A stretch of DNA of 17,161 bases from Trichomonas tenax (GCA_023091735.1 JALKBU010001076.1:1-17161); one strand, 5' to 3'; positions 7,159 through 16,307 are shown, counted from the stretch's first letter. Numbers and translations are program-made. The notes: generated by a model not told the origin, from the letters alone.

Positions 7159-9703
7159 TTAGAGTAATATCATTGGGTATATGAATAGAGAGTATATGCG
7201 GAGGCGAGTGATTTGGATTGCACACGTCTTGTCACCACACTCGTTAATCGCACGACGACTCGTGCCGCTAGATGTGAGCTGGCTGACAATGTCTGTAGAG
7301 CGTGACTCGACATTGACACCGCACCGAAGACGAGTGCAGCCGTTGAAAGCGTCGCGACCGACTGTCTTGACACATGATGGGATGTTGATCTACATCAGAG
7401 ATGTGCAGCCATCGAATGCGTTGTTCGAGACGGATGTGATGCTGTTGCTCGGGATGAAGACTGAGAATAATTTCCTGCATCCGTAGAATGCGTATGGGCT
7501 GATCGTCCTCGTGGAACCTGAGATGCCGAAGAACTTCGCTGGCGAAGCTGGAGGGAACTGTATCAGGTAAAAATGGTCGCTTGTGAAAGGTGCGTCTGTG
7601 ACGACGGCGAAGTTCATGCTCTGGTATGATATTCTCGAGAGAGAGGCAGTTCCTGAAGACGTTGACGCCGATGATCATCTGTGGAGTGAGAGCGCATCCT
7701 GAAGGGATGTTGAATGTAGTCATCAGAGCGCATGAGTCGAACGCGAGGTCTGAGATAATGTCGACTGACTGGTCGAGACAGATGTGATCGATGTGAATGC
7801 CAATGCGGAGATACCGATCGAAACAACATTTGGAAGGAACACGAATGATGTTAGGTATTGATTGTTCCTGAATGCGTAGTTCGATATTTCATTGATCGAA
7901 GAGCATCTCGAGAAGTCGAATGACTTGACAGAAGATCCATCGAAGCATGAAGGTTTGATAGATGACAGTGACGATGATGGCGAGAACGAAGATAGCCTTG
8001 AGCATTCGAAGAAGCAGCAGTCTCAGATCAATGTGATTCCTCCTGGAAGACTGACTAACGAAAGAGAGATGCATCTGTAGAATGTCCTATCTAGAAGTGA
8101 TGTTATTCCTGATCCAGAGAAGTCTGCTGATGTCAATCTGTTGCACTGGTAGAACGCCTGCTTTCCGATGCTTGTAAATGAACTCAGTCTGATTGAGAAA
8201 AGATTGAGGCATCCATTGAATGCATTTTCGCCGATTGTCTGAATTGATGAAGGAATGTCGATGAATGTGAGACTGCTGCATCCTGAGAAAGCATCTGATG
8301 AGATAGTTGTCAGAGACGAAGGACCAACGAATGTTATGTTTGATAATTGGTCCTTCCCTGAGAATGCATTGACACCGATATTTTTGACTGTAGATACGAT
8401 GATGATTGATGAACCGATGTTCTGTCCGATGTGCTGAATGACGTCTGTGTTTTCTTTGTTCATAATCAAGTTATGTGAATCCAAGTACAAACTTGAGTTC
8501 TCTCCGAATGTAATGTTTATATTGTTGTCAAACACTCTTCCTGACTGAGTTTTGATTGACTCTGGCAATTTTACACTTTTTAAATTTGGACAATTTGCGA
8601 AACAATCTGCCTCTATTGTCTCAACCGAATCAGGAATTATTATTTCAGAGAATGGATTTCTATTGAAGCATTTTGATGTTAATGCTTTTATTTTCGCTGG
8701 AAGTCTGACTTTCATCAATTTTGAGCGAAAGAACGCGAAATCTGATATAGTAATAACCGAATCTGCAATGTCAACTTCAACTAAATTCGTATAAGCAAAT
8801 GCATAACAACTTATTGAAATAACAGAATTAGGAATTGAAACATGCTCAATATTGCATGTACTGAATGCGAAATAATCAATATATTTTGCTCCCTGTGGAA
8901 TTATTAAATCTGAATTTAATCCTGGAGGATAACACACAACATGATCATCTTTGATGATAATATTATTTTCAATTCGAAAGACTGAATTATTTGAACTTAA
9001 ATCAAACGTGGAAACAACGCTGCCTTCAAAGCATTCCGAAGCTATTTGTCTTAATTTCCTTGGAAAGAAAATATATGAAATTTTTGTTCCAAAAATGAAT
9101 CGAATCCCAAAAGAAATAATCTCAGATTTGGGAGGAATGTTAAGTGTTGCCAAGTTTTTGCAGCCGTAGAAAACGCATGTGTCAATTAACTGAACCTTTG
9201 ATTGAACATCGAAAGATGTAATTGGAGTGTCAAAAAATGCTCTATTTCCAATTGTTGTAACAGAATCTGGCAATATAACAATTGACAGTAATGAGTATGA
9301 TCTAAATGTTGAAGCACCGATGGTTGTTAGTTTAGAACATAGAGATAAATCGATGCTCGTTAAAGCGATACATTTATAAAACTCAAAATCCTGAATTTCA
9401 ACTAAATTTGAGTCAAATCAAATTGTCTGCAATGTATCTTTGCATGGGAGGAATGCATATGACTCTTCATTCGAACTTTTGATTGTTTCGACACTCGATA
9501 TGACAGTAAAATCAACTGCATTAGAAGGCCCTTTGACGAGAACAGTTGTTCCTTGCTCGTAAAGCTCTCCATTTGCACCAACAACGTACGCCAATTTCTA
9601 TTGTTGACATTATTAAGCTTGCATTCAATATTTTTGAATCTTTTCAATTGGATAAAAAAAATTAAGGTTGAAAACAATAGAATTAACAAAAACACTTGAA
9701 AGA
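7159..9703 (-). pseudogene. BspA-like leucine-rich-repeat surface protein, multiply disrupted
   Basis: Nearly the whole stretch reads as LRR_5/BspA-type repeats of about 23 residues (for example ILPDSVTTIGNRAFF and IPDSVETIEADCFANCPNLK). The family is hugely expanded in trichomonads, where members are thought to sit on the cell surface and bind host or bacterial targets. The frame is broken repeatedly. A hydrophobic, signal-peptide-like stretch (about 9640-9703) lacks an ATG and lies in a different frame. TAG 9598-9600 blocks the entry to the repeats (KLAYVVGANGELYEQG). Further breaks are TGA 9418-9420, TGA 8023-8025, a frameshift near 7785, another near 7618, and TAG 7390-7392. The end is TAA 7159-7161. 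The longest intact piece is 8026-9273 (about 416 codons). Base composition changes sharply: by hand count 7261-7320 is 55% G+C and 8941-9000 is 22%. No C-terminal membrane anchor is clear. Sequencing errors could explain one or two breaks, not all. Confidence 0.85.
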
Positions 9704-9708
9704 GAAGT

Positions 9709-12675
9709 TTACTTCGAATATAGCTTAGGTTTGACAAGGATAATCGCAACGGATTCTGGTTCAAGTCCATTAGACTCTAAGTACTTTGTGACAAGAATTG
9801 CGTTGTCGATGTAATCTTCTGATCGAAGCTTAGATCTTGGAATCGCGAATGCAATCTTAATCTTCTCCATTGCGCGCTGTGAGATTTGTGTCATTTCGCA
9901 TATCTTTATCCTGACTGTCGCGACTGTATCATCCTCTGATATCGGGACGTAGAACGGAGTTCCTTCGGTGTGAACATATCCCTTGGCATCGAGTCTGCCG
10001 TAATTAACCTGCATCAGCATCATCGACTGCTGGTTCGGTGGTGTGATGTCGATTCTGAGGGATGTATGTGGTGTGAGAATGATCTTGTCGTTCTGGTTCT
10101 GGTAAGCATGAGTGAGAGTTCCTGCAGTCTCTGCAAGGCAGCGAAGTGATGAGCGAGGAAGCTGAACGCCATCGTTAGTAAGACGCTGAAGAATGTTGAA
10201 TAATGTTGCTTCTGGTTCCATGAAATAAGAATATTGATCTGTGACATTGACAGCATCACGAGCGATCTTGATGTGAACAGTGCGATATTTGCTGATCTTG
10301 CTTGATGGTTCTTTAGCGAGATAATAGAACAAAATCTTGCGCTTTGACTTCAATGTCTCTGCCGTCTTCAGTGGCGCAGTAAGAGCCAATGGAACAGGCA
10401 TTGGGATGTCTCCTCCCTGTGGATCAGCAGCGAAGAAGAGCATAACATCTTTAGCCTTGTTGTATCGAAGCTTAGCAATCTTAACAATAGCGCGTTCGAG
10501 CTGAGAGAAGTGAATTGTCTTTGGCATGGAGAACAAAATTGGCGATAATCTGTAATCGGAATAGTTAAATACATAAACGAGATCATTCTCCTTGAGCTCA
10601 TCAACGTACTGTTTGTAGGTCTGGACATCGCCAATGTCACCTGTAATGCGAAGAGGATTGACAGGGATGGAAGCAGATCTTGCAACTCTTGCGATCTTCG
10701 AACGGCAGTCAAGAAGCTTGAATCTCGATTCTGAGAGCTTTGGAAGATCGATGTTTGAGTTTGGATCCGCCTGATAAACGATTGTCTCGACACGGTTGAA
10801 TCCTTGTGCGCCAATAACAGCCGTCATCTTGAGCGGTTGACCTGTTGACTCCTTGTAAGCCTGTAACACGACATCTGGCTTGAAAACAAGAGCCTGAATG
10901 ACATTCTGCGTGAGATGGCTCAATGGTGTTGTTGGAGAAGCAACAATGGATCCGATATAGACAAATGGCTGATCGAGAACAGGATCGAAGTACTTGACAA
11001 ACAAAGTGATGTGATCATCAGGGATTTGCAAGCAATCTGTCAACTTCCTTGTTTGGATAAACAACTTTCTCGTTGGAACACCAGAGAAGTCTGCGTCTTT
11101 CTTCATTGGTACAAATACTAATTCTCCTTCTGCTGTGATGACGAATAATCTGATTGTTTCGATATCAAGATCTGCAGCTTCAGCGACATCGAAGTAGATT
11201 TGTTCTGTTGATGAGAATGGATCGATCATCACCTTTCCCATTGTTTCCATGGCCTCGAATCCTGTCTTGCTGGATCTTGCGAGGAATCTCAATGTCTCCT
11301 CTATGAAGAATGCGAACTCTGTTGTGCGTTTAGCTTCAGAAGCACGAACATTTGTGATGATCTTGTCGAGCTGCTCCTTAGAAGCAATCTCAGCAATGTT
11401 CTTATCGACAACTAATCCTGTTGTATCGAATGTTGCAAACTGGCCTTCGAGCTTTGTGTAAACTAAGCAGAGAATCTTGCTGTGAGCGTTTTCATCGATA
11501 GCGTCAACTTTTCTGCAATTAGCAATATTCATTCCATCGATTTTCACCCAATAGCCGTCAATCTTCGGTTGAACAAAAAGAATCAATCTTCCAGCCTCTT
11601 CGATCAATACCTGATGGAGAACATAGTCTATTGATGGGCCAATTGTTATTCTATCTTTGAAGTAGAATGGATTCTTGTTCCTTTGCTTGTGTGGCCAAAT
11701 CGGAAGAACATCGGGATAAACATCTGGTGGTGATGTTAATTCGATAGCTTGTTCGATTGTTGTTGCTTCGCGGTTGTTTAAGATGAATGTTGGAAGGAAC
11801 TTTCTGTAAACAGATGAACCGAGAACGCTTACGAGAGTCATAATGATCTCTGCAAGTAAATCGATTGGATAATGCTCTTTGAAATCCCATGGAAGCGCAT
11901 CAACTACGCTATCACAGACAACAGTCTTCGGTGTTGTTTGCATTGCAGCGAAGAGCTTTTGTATCTCGCTTACAAGCTTCTGCGATTCATTCATTTCACG
12001 TAATGTTAAGAACATTGAACGAACAGATGGAATGTTGTACAAAAGCTGCAATATTGCAGGAACATAGCCTGATTCGTTGAGTGATGTAATAGCGCCAACA
12101 CCTGTATCGAGGTTGCCTATGTCATCGAGATCAAGAAGCAGGCGACGTGGATTTGCAAGAGGGAAACTAGACTGTGGACGTGCAGGCGAAAGCACAGGAA
12201 CAGGATTCGGTCCGTATTTGTTGATGTAATCAATATCGAGTGGATTTGTGGAAAACGTTGTGGAAACGCGTGCTGGATCGAGAGAAATAATTTTAAACAA
12301 ATAATCAATTTCAAAACTATCTGTTGAGCTTAAATAAGCGTCGAGAACGTCGTAGTGGATTCCAAAGAAGAGTGTATCTGATGGGCAAAATGAAGAAATT
12401 TGAATATTGCGTGATTTGCGAATTTCTGTTGCATTTGGTGACTTAATTGCGCATTTAAGGACGCCGGAGAGACCATCGGAGGAAAGTCCAGTTCCTGAAA
12501 TAACTATATTGAAAAATGCTTTCGGATTTTTAGTTTTTCGAATTTTTAAGCACAAATTACCGAAATGTGTGTCGCAAATTTGCAGTGGTTGGATAGGAAA
12601 GTCGCTCTTCCATTCATGGACGGTCCATGTTCCGTGATATGATGGAAGTTTGTTTCTAGTTTTCGGTGTTGACAT
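9709..12675 (-). CDS. USP7-like (HAUSP family, peptidase C19) protein with replaced catalytic residues; probable pseudo-deubiquitinase
   Basis: A 988-residue protein with the architecture of ubiquitin-specific protease 7. A MATH-like N-terminus (residues 13-130, GTWTVHEWKSDFPI to FEIDYLFKII) is followed by a degenerate USP core (about 190-410) and several ubiquitin-like domains including the ICP0-binding/C2 region (455-988; note ITLFVKYFDP at 556 and KIKIAFAIPRSKLRSEDYI at 938). In active USPs the Cys box reads G(L/V)..N.G.TCY...LLQ. Here it is NESGYVPAILQLL, with Gly203 at the Cys position (codon GGC, 12067-12069, one base from TGC). The His box GGHY...Y.NP is AGRLILFVQP, with Arg363 at the His. 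The later Asp (KIDG, 377-380) may remain. Infer a non-catalytic ubiquitin- or substrate-binding scaffold. Start is ATG 12675 (MSTPKTRN); the frame reaches TTG 12753 but without ATG. The stop overlaps TAAA. Intact length of nearly 3 kb and retained C-terminal domains argue it is functional. Confidence 0.85.
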   Translation of the reverse strand: MSTPKTRNKLPSYHGTWTVHEWKSDFPIQPLQICDTHFGNLCLKIRKTKNPKAFFNIVISGTGLSSDGLSGVLKCAIKSPNATEIRKSRNIQISSFCPSDTLFFGIHYDVLDAYLSSTDSFEIDYLFKIISLDPARVSTTFSTNPLDIDYINKYGPNPVPVLSPARPQSSFPLANPRRLLLDLDDIGNLDTGVGAITSLNESGYVPAILQLLYNIPSVRSMFLTLREMNESQKLVSEIQKLFAAMQTTPKTVVCDSVVDALPWDFKEHYPIDLLAEIIMTLVSVLGSSVYRKFLPTFILNNREATTIEQAIELTSPPDVYPDVLPIWPHKQRNKNPFYFKDRITIGPSIDYVLHQVLIEEAGRLILFVQPKIDGYWVKIDGMNIANCRKVDAIDENAHSKILCLVYTKLEGQFATFDTTGLVVDKNIAEIASKEQLDKIITNVRASEAKRTTEFAFFIEETLRFLARSSKTGFEAMETMGKVMIDPFSSTEQIYFDVAEAADLDIETIRLFVITAEGELVFVPMKKDADFSGVPTRKLFIQTRKLTDCLQIPDDHITLFVKYFDPVLDQPFVYIGSIVASPTTPLSHLTQNVIQALVFKPDVVLQAYKESTGQPLKMTAVIGAQGFNRVETIVYQADPNSNIDLPKLSESRFKLLDCRSKIARVARSASIPVNPLRITGDIGDVQTYKQYVDELKENDLVYVFNYSDYRLSPILFSMPKTIHFSQLERAIVKIAKLRYNKAKDVMLFFAADPQGGDIPMPVPLALTAPLKTAETLKSKRKILFYYLAKEPSSKISKYRTVHIKIARDAVNVTDQYSYFMEPEATLFNILQRLTNDGVQLPRSSLRCLAETAGTLTHAYQNQNDKIILTPHTSLRIDITPPNQQSMMLMQVNYGRLDAKGYVHTEGTPFYVPISEDDTVATVRIKICEMTQISQRAMEKIKIAFAIPRSKLRSEDYIDNAILVTKYLESNGLEPESVAIILVKPKLYSK

Positions 12676-12722
12676 TTTGTGTAATTGTTTTTGCGCTTGT
12701 AAGCCGTTAAATTTTTGCTTTT

Positions 12723-13036
12723 TTTGACATGTAAATCGGTGTAAGCATGACAAAATTCAATGAAATTTTTCATTATGATATGTAAATAATGTGATTTGTC
12801 ATGTAAAAATAATATCATTATATTTGACAATAAACTTACAATACTTGTCATATAAATTGCAAAATCTCTTTTTCGCTTTTAAATCAAGCAATATCATCAC
12901 ATATCGAAATTACTTTAAAATCATAAAAGAAAATAGTACAGTCCCTAATATAAAGTCTCAGTCATGGAGTTGTTTGATATTTGACATGTAAATTATTATT
13001 TTTGTCGTCAAAAAGAATTGTTTTTGTCGTGTAAAG
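12723..13036. repeat. Array of about eight TTTG(A/T)C(A/G)TGTAAAT motifs between two divergent genes
   Basis: Copies, all on the plus strand, begin at 12723 (TTTGACATGTAAAT), 12774 (TATGATATGTAAAT), 12795 (TTTGTCATGTAAAA), 12823 (degenerate, TTTGACAATAAA), 12844 (CTTGTCATATAAAT), 12980 (TTTGACATGTAAAT, identical to the first), 13001 (degenerate, TTTGTCGTCAAAAA) and 13023 (TTTGTCGTGTAAAG). Four of the intervals are 21 or 22 bp, about two helical turns. The array fills the space between the USP7-like start (12675, minus) and the TVP23-like gene (13043, plus). It could be a set of transcription-factor sites for a shared promoter, or a degenerate tandem repeat. I see no TCAPyWW initiator close to either gene. 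Confidence 0.7.
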
Positions 13037-13042
13037 TAGATT

Positions 13043-13609
13043 TTGAAGGTAGTAGAAGAAAACGAGATTTCTGCTGAACACGCAGAAATCCTGAACCCTG
13101 AAAGCCCAGGTTTATCCATCCACATTCTTTTTTATGTATTGATAAAAGTTCTTCTCGTTCTTATATTTGCTTCGATTGCTTTATTTGTCGACGATCCAAC
13201 GATTGTATTAAGTGTAATGTCTGGCGCAGGATTTTTGCACTTCTTGGTAGTAAAAACAATCAGCGGATGGAGAATGGCAGGTCTGCAATGGAAATTTCTC
13301 TTCATTCCGAACGACAAAGACGAGTTTATAGAATACTACGTTTTCACAAATCCTTTCGAACAAAATCCTTGTCAAACAAATACATTTTGGCTCGGTTTCT
13401 TTATTTCAATAATATTTTGGATTATTATTTCCATTGTTTTAATGAACTTTTATCAGTTCACCAAAGCACTCGCTTCACTTATCAACTGCATGCTCGAAGT
13501 CCTTAATTTCTATTTCTTTGCGCAAGCTTTAGCGTTTTCTAAGCAAGGAAATGATATTGATCCAATTACTGCTATAAGTTCATCAGAATCCGGCGAAGAA
13601 GAACCATAG
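13043..13609 (+). CDS. TVP23-like Golgi membrane protein; start codon uncertain (no ATG at expected start)
   Basis: A frame of 188 codons resembling the TVP23 (FAM18) family, tetra-spanning late-Golgi proteins that act in retrograde vesicle traffic. Membrane segments are at about 25-49, 52-72, 114-138 and 141-163. The family's central block is visible as VVKTISGWRMAGLQWKF (69-85), followed by a hydrophilic loop ending EYYVFTNPFEQNP and then TFWLGFFISIIFW (114-126). Both tails are acidic, as in relatives. The expected N-terminus begins at a TTG (13043), an in-frame TAG lies at 13037-13039, and the first ATG (13217, codon 59) would remove the first membrane span. No trichomonad splice signals (GTATGT; ACTAACACACAG) are seen upstream. 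A mutated start, non-AUG start or sequence error are all possible. The family is fairly certain; functionality is not. Confidence 0.7.
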   Translation: MKVVEENEISAEHAEILNPESPGLSIHILFYVLIKVLLVLIFASIALFVDDPTIVLSVMSGAGFLHFLVVKTISGWRMAGLQWKFLFIPNDKDEFIEYYVFTNPFEQNPCQTNTFWLGFFISIIFWIIISIVLMNFYQFTKALASLINCMLEVLNFYFFAQALAFSKQGNDIDPITAISSSESGEEEP

Positions 13610-14516
13610 ATATGATTAATAATAGTTTTCATATATTTTTCATTAGAGATAACATCATAATATCATTCGTATTATATAATCAACACATTGATGCTTGTTG
13701 TTGTTCTCTAATGGACTCTTTTACTTTACTAATTTGATTTGCTTCAAATCAAATTAAAGATTCGAGCCTTGTTGATTAAGAAAAGTGCTTACATAGATTC
13801 CATTAGCACAATATTTGATTACCATCAGCTATTAGAATCCGAAATATTAATATTACAGCAAAGATATTCGGAATATTATTTATGTTTTGTTATATTTTGT
13901 TAGTATTACCCAGCATCTGTTTGTTTTGTTAAAATCTAAACCTACTATCCATAATATTAACGAACGTGCCTAATTTAATAATACACTCATCTATTCGTAT
14001 ATAGCAAACACGTGTTCTAATGATTCTAAATATTGTTTGTATTGCATATATCTGAAATATATATTTTGTTCAATTTAAATTTCTTTTGTTTAGCCATAAA
14101 CTTATAAGATTATGATATGCACATCTATGACAATATATATTTAATCGCATTACTCGTAATAAATGAGTTTTGAAGATAGATTGATAATATATTGTGGAGA
14201 AAGGCCTTTCCGTTTTAATATTTGCTTAAATAGATGAAGTATATTATTTTCTAGATGTTTACAGAATATGTATAGCAAATTATAAAATCTGAATTGGATA
14301 AGGTGTTTGGTTCTCATTGAAACCTTATAATATCAAAAGCGTTGTCACATGGCGTTGTATATTTGGTGGTGTCAAACCTCAGTTTTAGCTTTTATAATCC
14401 AAATAAAATATGATACACCACATAGCCTCATTGTTAATATCAAACAAATTTATTCATACAAAAACAACAAAAAATACAACGATAAATACTATATAGATAC
14501 CCCGTGATAAAAAAAA
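13610..14516. other. AT-rich intergenic region with hairpins, no gene seen
   Basis: About 900 bp downstream of two convergent genes. I find no plausible coding frame. Besides the hairpin at 13731-13755 it holds an inverted repeat CATTAGAGA (13641-13649)/TCTCTAATG (13705-13713) and a weak one, ATAAGGT (14298-14304)/ACCTTAT (14322-14328). The remainder is plain AT-rich spacer. Confidence 0.5.
13731..13755. repeat. Perfect 11-bp hairpin with 3-base loop downstream of the TVP23-like gene
   Basis: AATTTGATTTG (13731-13741), loop CTT, then CAAATCAAATT (13745-13755), a perfect stem. It begins about 120 bp after the TVP23-like stop codon. It could form in RNA of either strand and mark a 3' end, or simply be a chance or mobile palindrome; AT-rich DNA makes such stems less surprising. 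Confidence 0.6.
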
Positions 14517-15608
14517 TTACTTTTTCGCGGCCCTAGAAAAGTGATCAACAACAATCGCAAGTGAAAGCAGCTGTTTCGGATCGATCTCGCTCACCGCCTT
14601 AATCTTCCAGGTCGAATCTGAGATGTTAATTAATGTAATATATTCTTGATTCGTAGATTTTTCTAGGAATTTGACTGTTTTTCCGGACTCTGAAGTTCCG
14701 ACTGAGCAGTAGTCACCTTGTATTTCAAGTTTATCTCTTGGTGTGTGAAGTTTCAACGATAACGAAACTTGATTCTTGTGGACAACATTGGCCTTTATTT
14801 GCTCTGACGAATACTGCACGTTGTCGTGTATATCAGCCAAAGTGAATTCTGTTATTTTGTTAAAGGCCATGAAGATTCCGACGTGTTTATTTCCGGGATG
14901 TTTTGATTTGGTTCCGTTACTGATGAATATAGGAGAGTTGACTTCCAAATTGCGTTCTTTTTGTTTCGCACAGAATAGTGTATATTCGCCCTGTTTAATT
15001 TTGTACGCTGCGTGAGCAAAACCGAGAATATTGTGTTCTGATGTAAAAACGTATTCATTATATGTGAAAGGCTTTGACGGTACCACAATTTGTTCTATTA
15101 TAGGCTTGATTTCTTCGTTTTCAACAGTCTTGACAACTATATCAATTAAGCTTGCTTTTCTTGATCGGGTTCGGGCTGGTGGTTTCGTTGGGTGTCCTAA
15201 TGGTTCTTTAGTTGGATAAACGCTATCTATCTTTGGGATTGCGAGACTTGTATTTGCCCGTGAGTTGACTCTTGTTCTATTTTTATTGCTTCTGTTTTTA
15301 AGTGCGTTCATCATCGAATTGATGATCAATTCATCGTCTGTTTCTGATGATAAAATTGAGTCTGATTGATCTGATGGAAAACGCTCTTCAATGTTTAATT
15401 TAACAATAGATCGATCAAGTCGTGATTGTTTTGGTCTATGTTTGAGTATCTTTGAGTTGGATCTAAACACTTTCGCTTTGTTTCGAGATGATTGCGGAGA
15501 TTGATTCGAAGCTTTTTCATTTGGCGAACCATGAATGCTCGGCTCAGCATTGACGAAAGAGACTGTAGCAGGATAAGGAGACTGATTGACAACAACTTCA
15601 GACTCCAT
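14517..15608 (-). CDS. Probable divergent tubby-like protein
   Basis: A 363-residue protein in two parts. Residues 1-180 are low-complexity, rich in Ser, Asn, Lys and Arg with many basic clusters (SRNKAKVFRSNSK, KPPARTRSRKAS), and are likely disordered. Residues 185-363 look like a shortened tubby C-terminal domain. GEYTLFCAKQKERNLEVNSP (207-226) corresponds to the strand pair around the family's FLLAA.KRK..S..Y.IS, KHVGIFMAFNKITEFTLAD (241-259) to the FIGK.RSN.LGT.FT..D strand pair, a middle strand is SLSLKLHTPRDKLEIQGDY (282-300), and the terminal helix is LLSLAIVVDHFSRAAKK (347-363), like the QAFAIALSSFD helix. Tubby domains bind phosphoinositides at the plasma membrane. ATG 15608 is the first in frame; a TCACAT initiator candidate lies 45 bp upstream (+1 at 15653). 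Similarity is by pattern only, so the family is tentative, but the gene itself looks real. Confidence 0.6.
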   Translation of the reverse strand: MESEVVVNQSPYPATVSFVNAEPSIHGSPNEKASNQSPQSSRNKAKVFRSNSKILKHRPKQSRLDRSIVKLNIEERFPSDQSDSILSSETDDELIINSMMNALKNRSNKNRTRVNSRANTSLAIPKIDSVYPTKEPLGHPTKPPARTRSRKASLIDIVVKTVENEEIKPIIEQIVVPSKPFTYNEYVFTSEHNILGFAHAAYKIKQGEYTLFCAKQKERNLEVNSPIFISNGTKSKHPGNKHVGIFMAFNKITEFTLADIHDNVQYSSEQIKANVVHKNQVSLSLKLHTPRDKLEIQGDYCSVGTSESGKTVKFLEKSTNQEYITLINISDSTWKIKAVSEIDPKQLLSLAIVVDHFSRAAKK

Positions 15609-15765
15609 AATTTTACCTTTAATCCGTTACAGAAACTAAAAAAAAAATTATGTGACCCAAAAAAATGAAAAAAAAATTCCTGCATACGATTATTTTCTAT
15701 TCAAAAAAAAAAAGAATTTACAAATAACAAAAGTGAAGTTTTTACAGTAAACTACATTTTGTAAT
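15609..15765. other. Upstream region of the tubby-like gene, A/T tracts
   Basis: Short spacer with several A-tracts (15639-15647, 15668-15677, 15702-15713). Apart from the initiator candidate TCACAT read on the minus strand at 15650-15655, I see nothing specific. Confidence 0.4.
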
Positions 15766-15766
15766 C

Positions 15767-15835
15767 TAGGTACTCCTCTCAATTTTTTTTCAAGGGGCCC
15801 TCAATATTGTGAGGAACACGCCCGTAGAGTACCTA
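15767..15835. repeat. Imperfect inverted repeat (TAGGTACTC arms)
   Basis: TAGGTACTC at 15767-15775 pairs perfectly with GAGTACCTA at 15827-15835. Just inside, CCTCTCAAT (15775-15783) pairs with ATTGTGAGG (15806-15814) at eight of nine positions. The loop contains GGGGCCC. The whole could fold into a two-part cruciform about 69 bp long. It may be the remnant of a very small inverted-repeat element; no target duplication is evident. Confidence 0.6.
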
Positions 15836-15965
15836 TATTAAAAAATGCTCACAATGCACCTTCTCAATTTTTCTGAGTCATCTAAACCATTGTTTAATTT
15901 TGATCCGTGTATGATCAACAACAAGTTATCATAAAATCAAAAGAAAATTCATTTCACTAAATGAC

Positions 15966-16092
15966 AGAAGAACTCGTTCTTCTGGGCCCTTTGGAGGCCA
16001 GAAACCGTAGCGGCTTCATTAGCGAAGCCCATGAATCGTAATCTGCCGCTAGAGACTGTTATCGGTGATATTTATCGGATAATTTTATCCGA
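15966..16092. repeat. Cluster of short perfect hairpins (left cluster)
   Basis: Four adjacent stem-loops. They are AGAAGAAC/GTTCTTCT (15966-15983, 2-base loop); TTCTGGGCC with GGCCAGAA (15980-16003, one bulge, overlapping the first); TAGCGGC (16008-16014) with GCCGCTA (16045-16051) enclosing GGCTTC/GAAGCC (16012-16029); and TCGGATAA/TTATCCGA (16075-16092, 2-base loop). No protein frame runs through them. In an AT-rich setting, so many G+C-containing stems side by side are not expected by chance. Confidence 0.7.
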
Positions 16093-16291
16093 AGAGAAAT
16101 CGTTGTCTTCCTATTGTCTACAGTAAATCTTTTTGTTCTACGAACTAATTTTTGTTGAATTTTGTGTATTTAATAATAATTTTCATTTTATTGGCTTTTT
16201 TCACCAATAAGAGAACTTTGAAATCAGCTTCTGTACACACTGGACATAGCTTAACAGTTTTCAAGGTCCGACGACGCCCAAAAAGCAGCAG

Positions 16292-16307
16292 AAAACAGCG
16301 CTGTTTT
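16292..16307. repeat. Perfect 16-bp palindrome next to the direct repeat
   Basis: AAAACAGCGCTGTTTT is a perfect palindrome. Its last three bases overlap the first bases of direct repeat copy 1 (16305). It may be part of the same palindrome-rich element. Confidence 0.7.

Noticed and set aside
7268..7829. Several overlapping minus-strand frames as separate small genes
   Set aside because: They are pieces of the one frameshifted LRR pseudogene or its shadows.
9402..9770. 122-codon minus-strand frame as a separate gene
   Set aside because: It joins the end of the USP7-like gene in another frame, the hydrophobic remnant of the LRR pseudogene and an off-frame reading of the LRR region.
12676..12753. 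Upstream extension of the USP7-like protein to TTG 12753
   Set aside because: The added 26 codons have no ATG and run into the intergenic motif array; ATG 12675 is the first usable start.
13759..13772. Minus-strand GGCTCGAATCT resembling a tRNA B box
   Set aside because: The T-stem pairs only about three bases and no tRNA cloverleaf can be formed.
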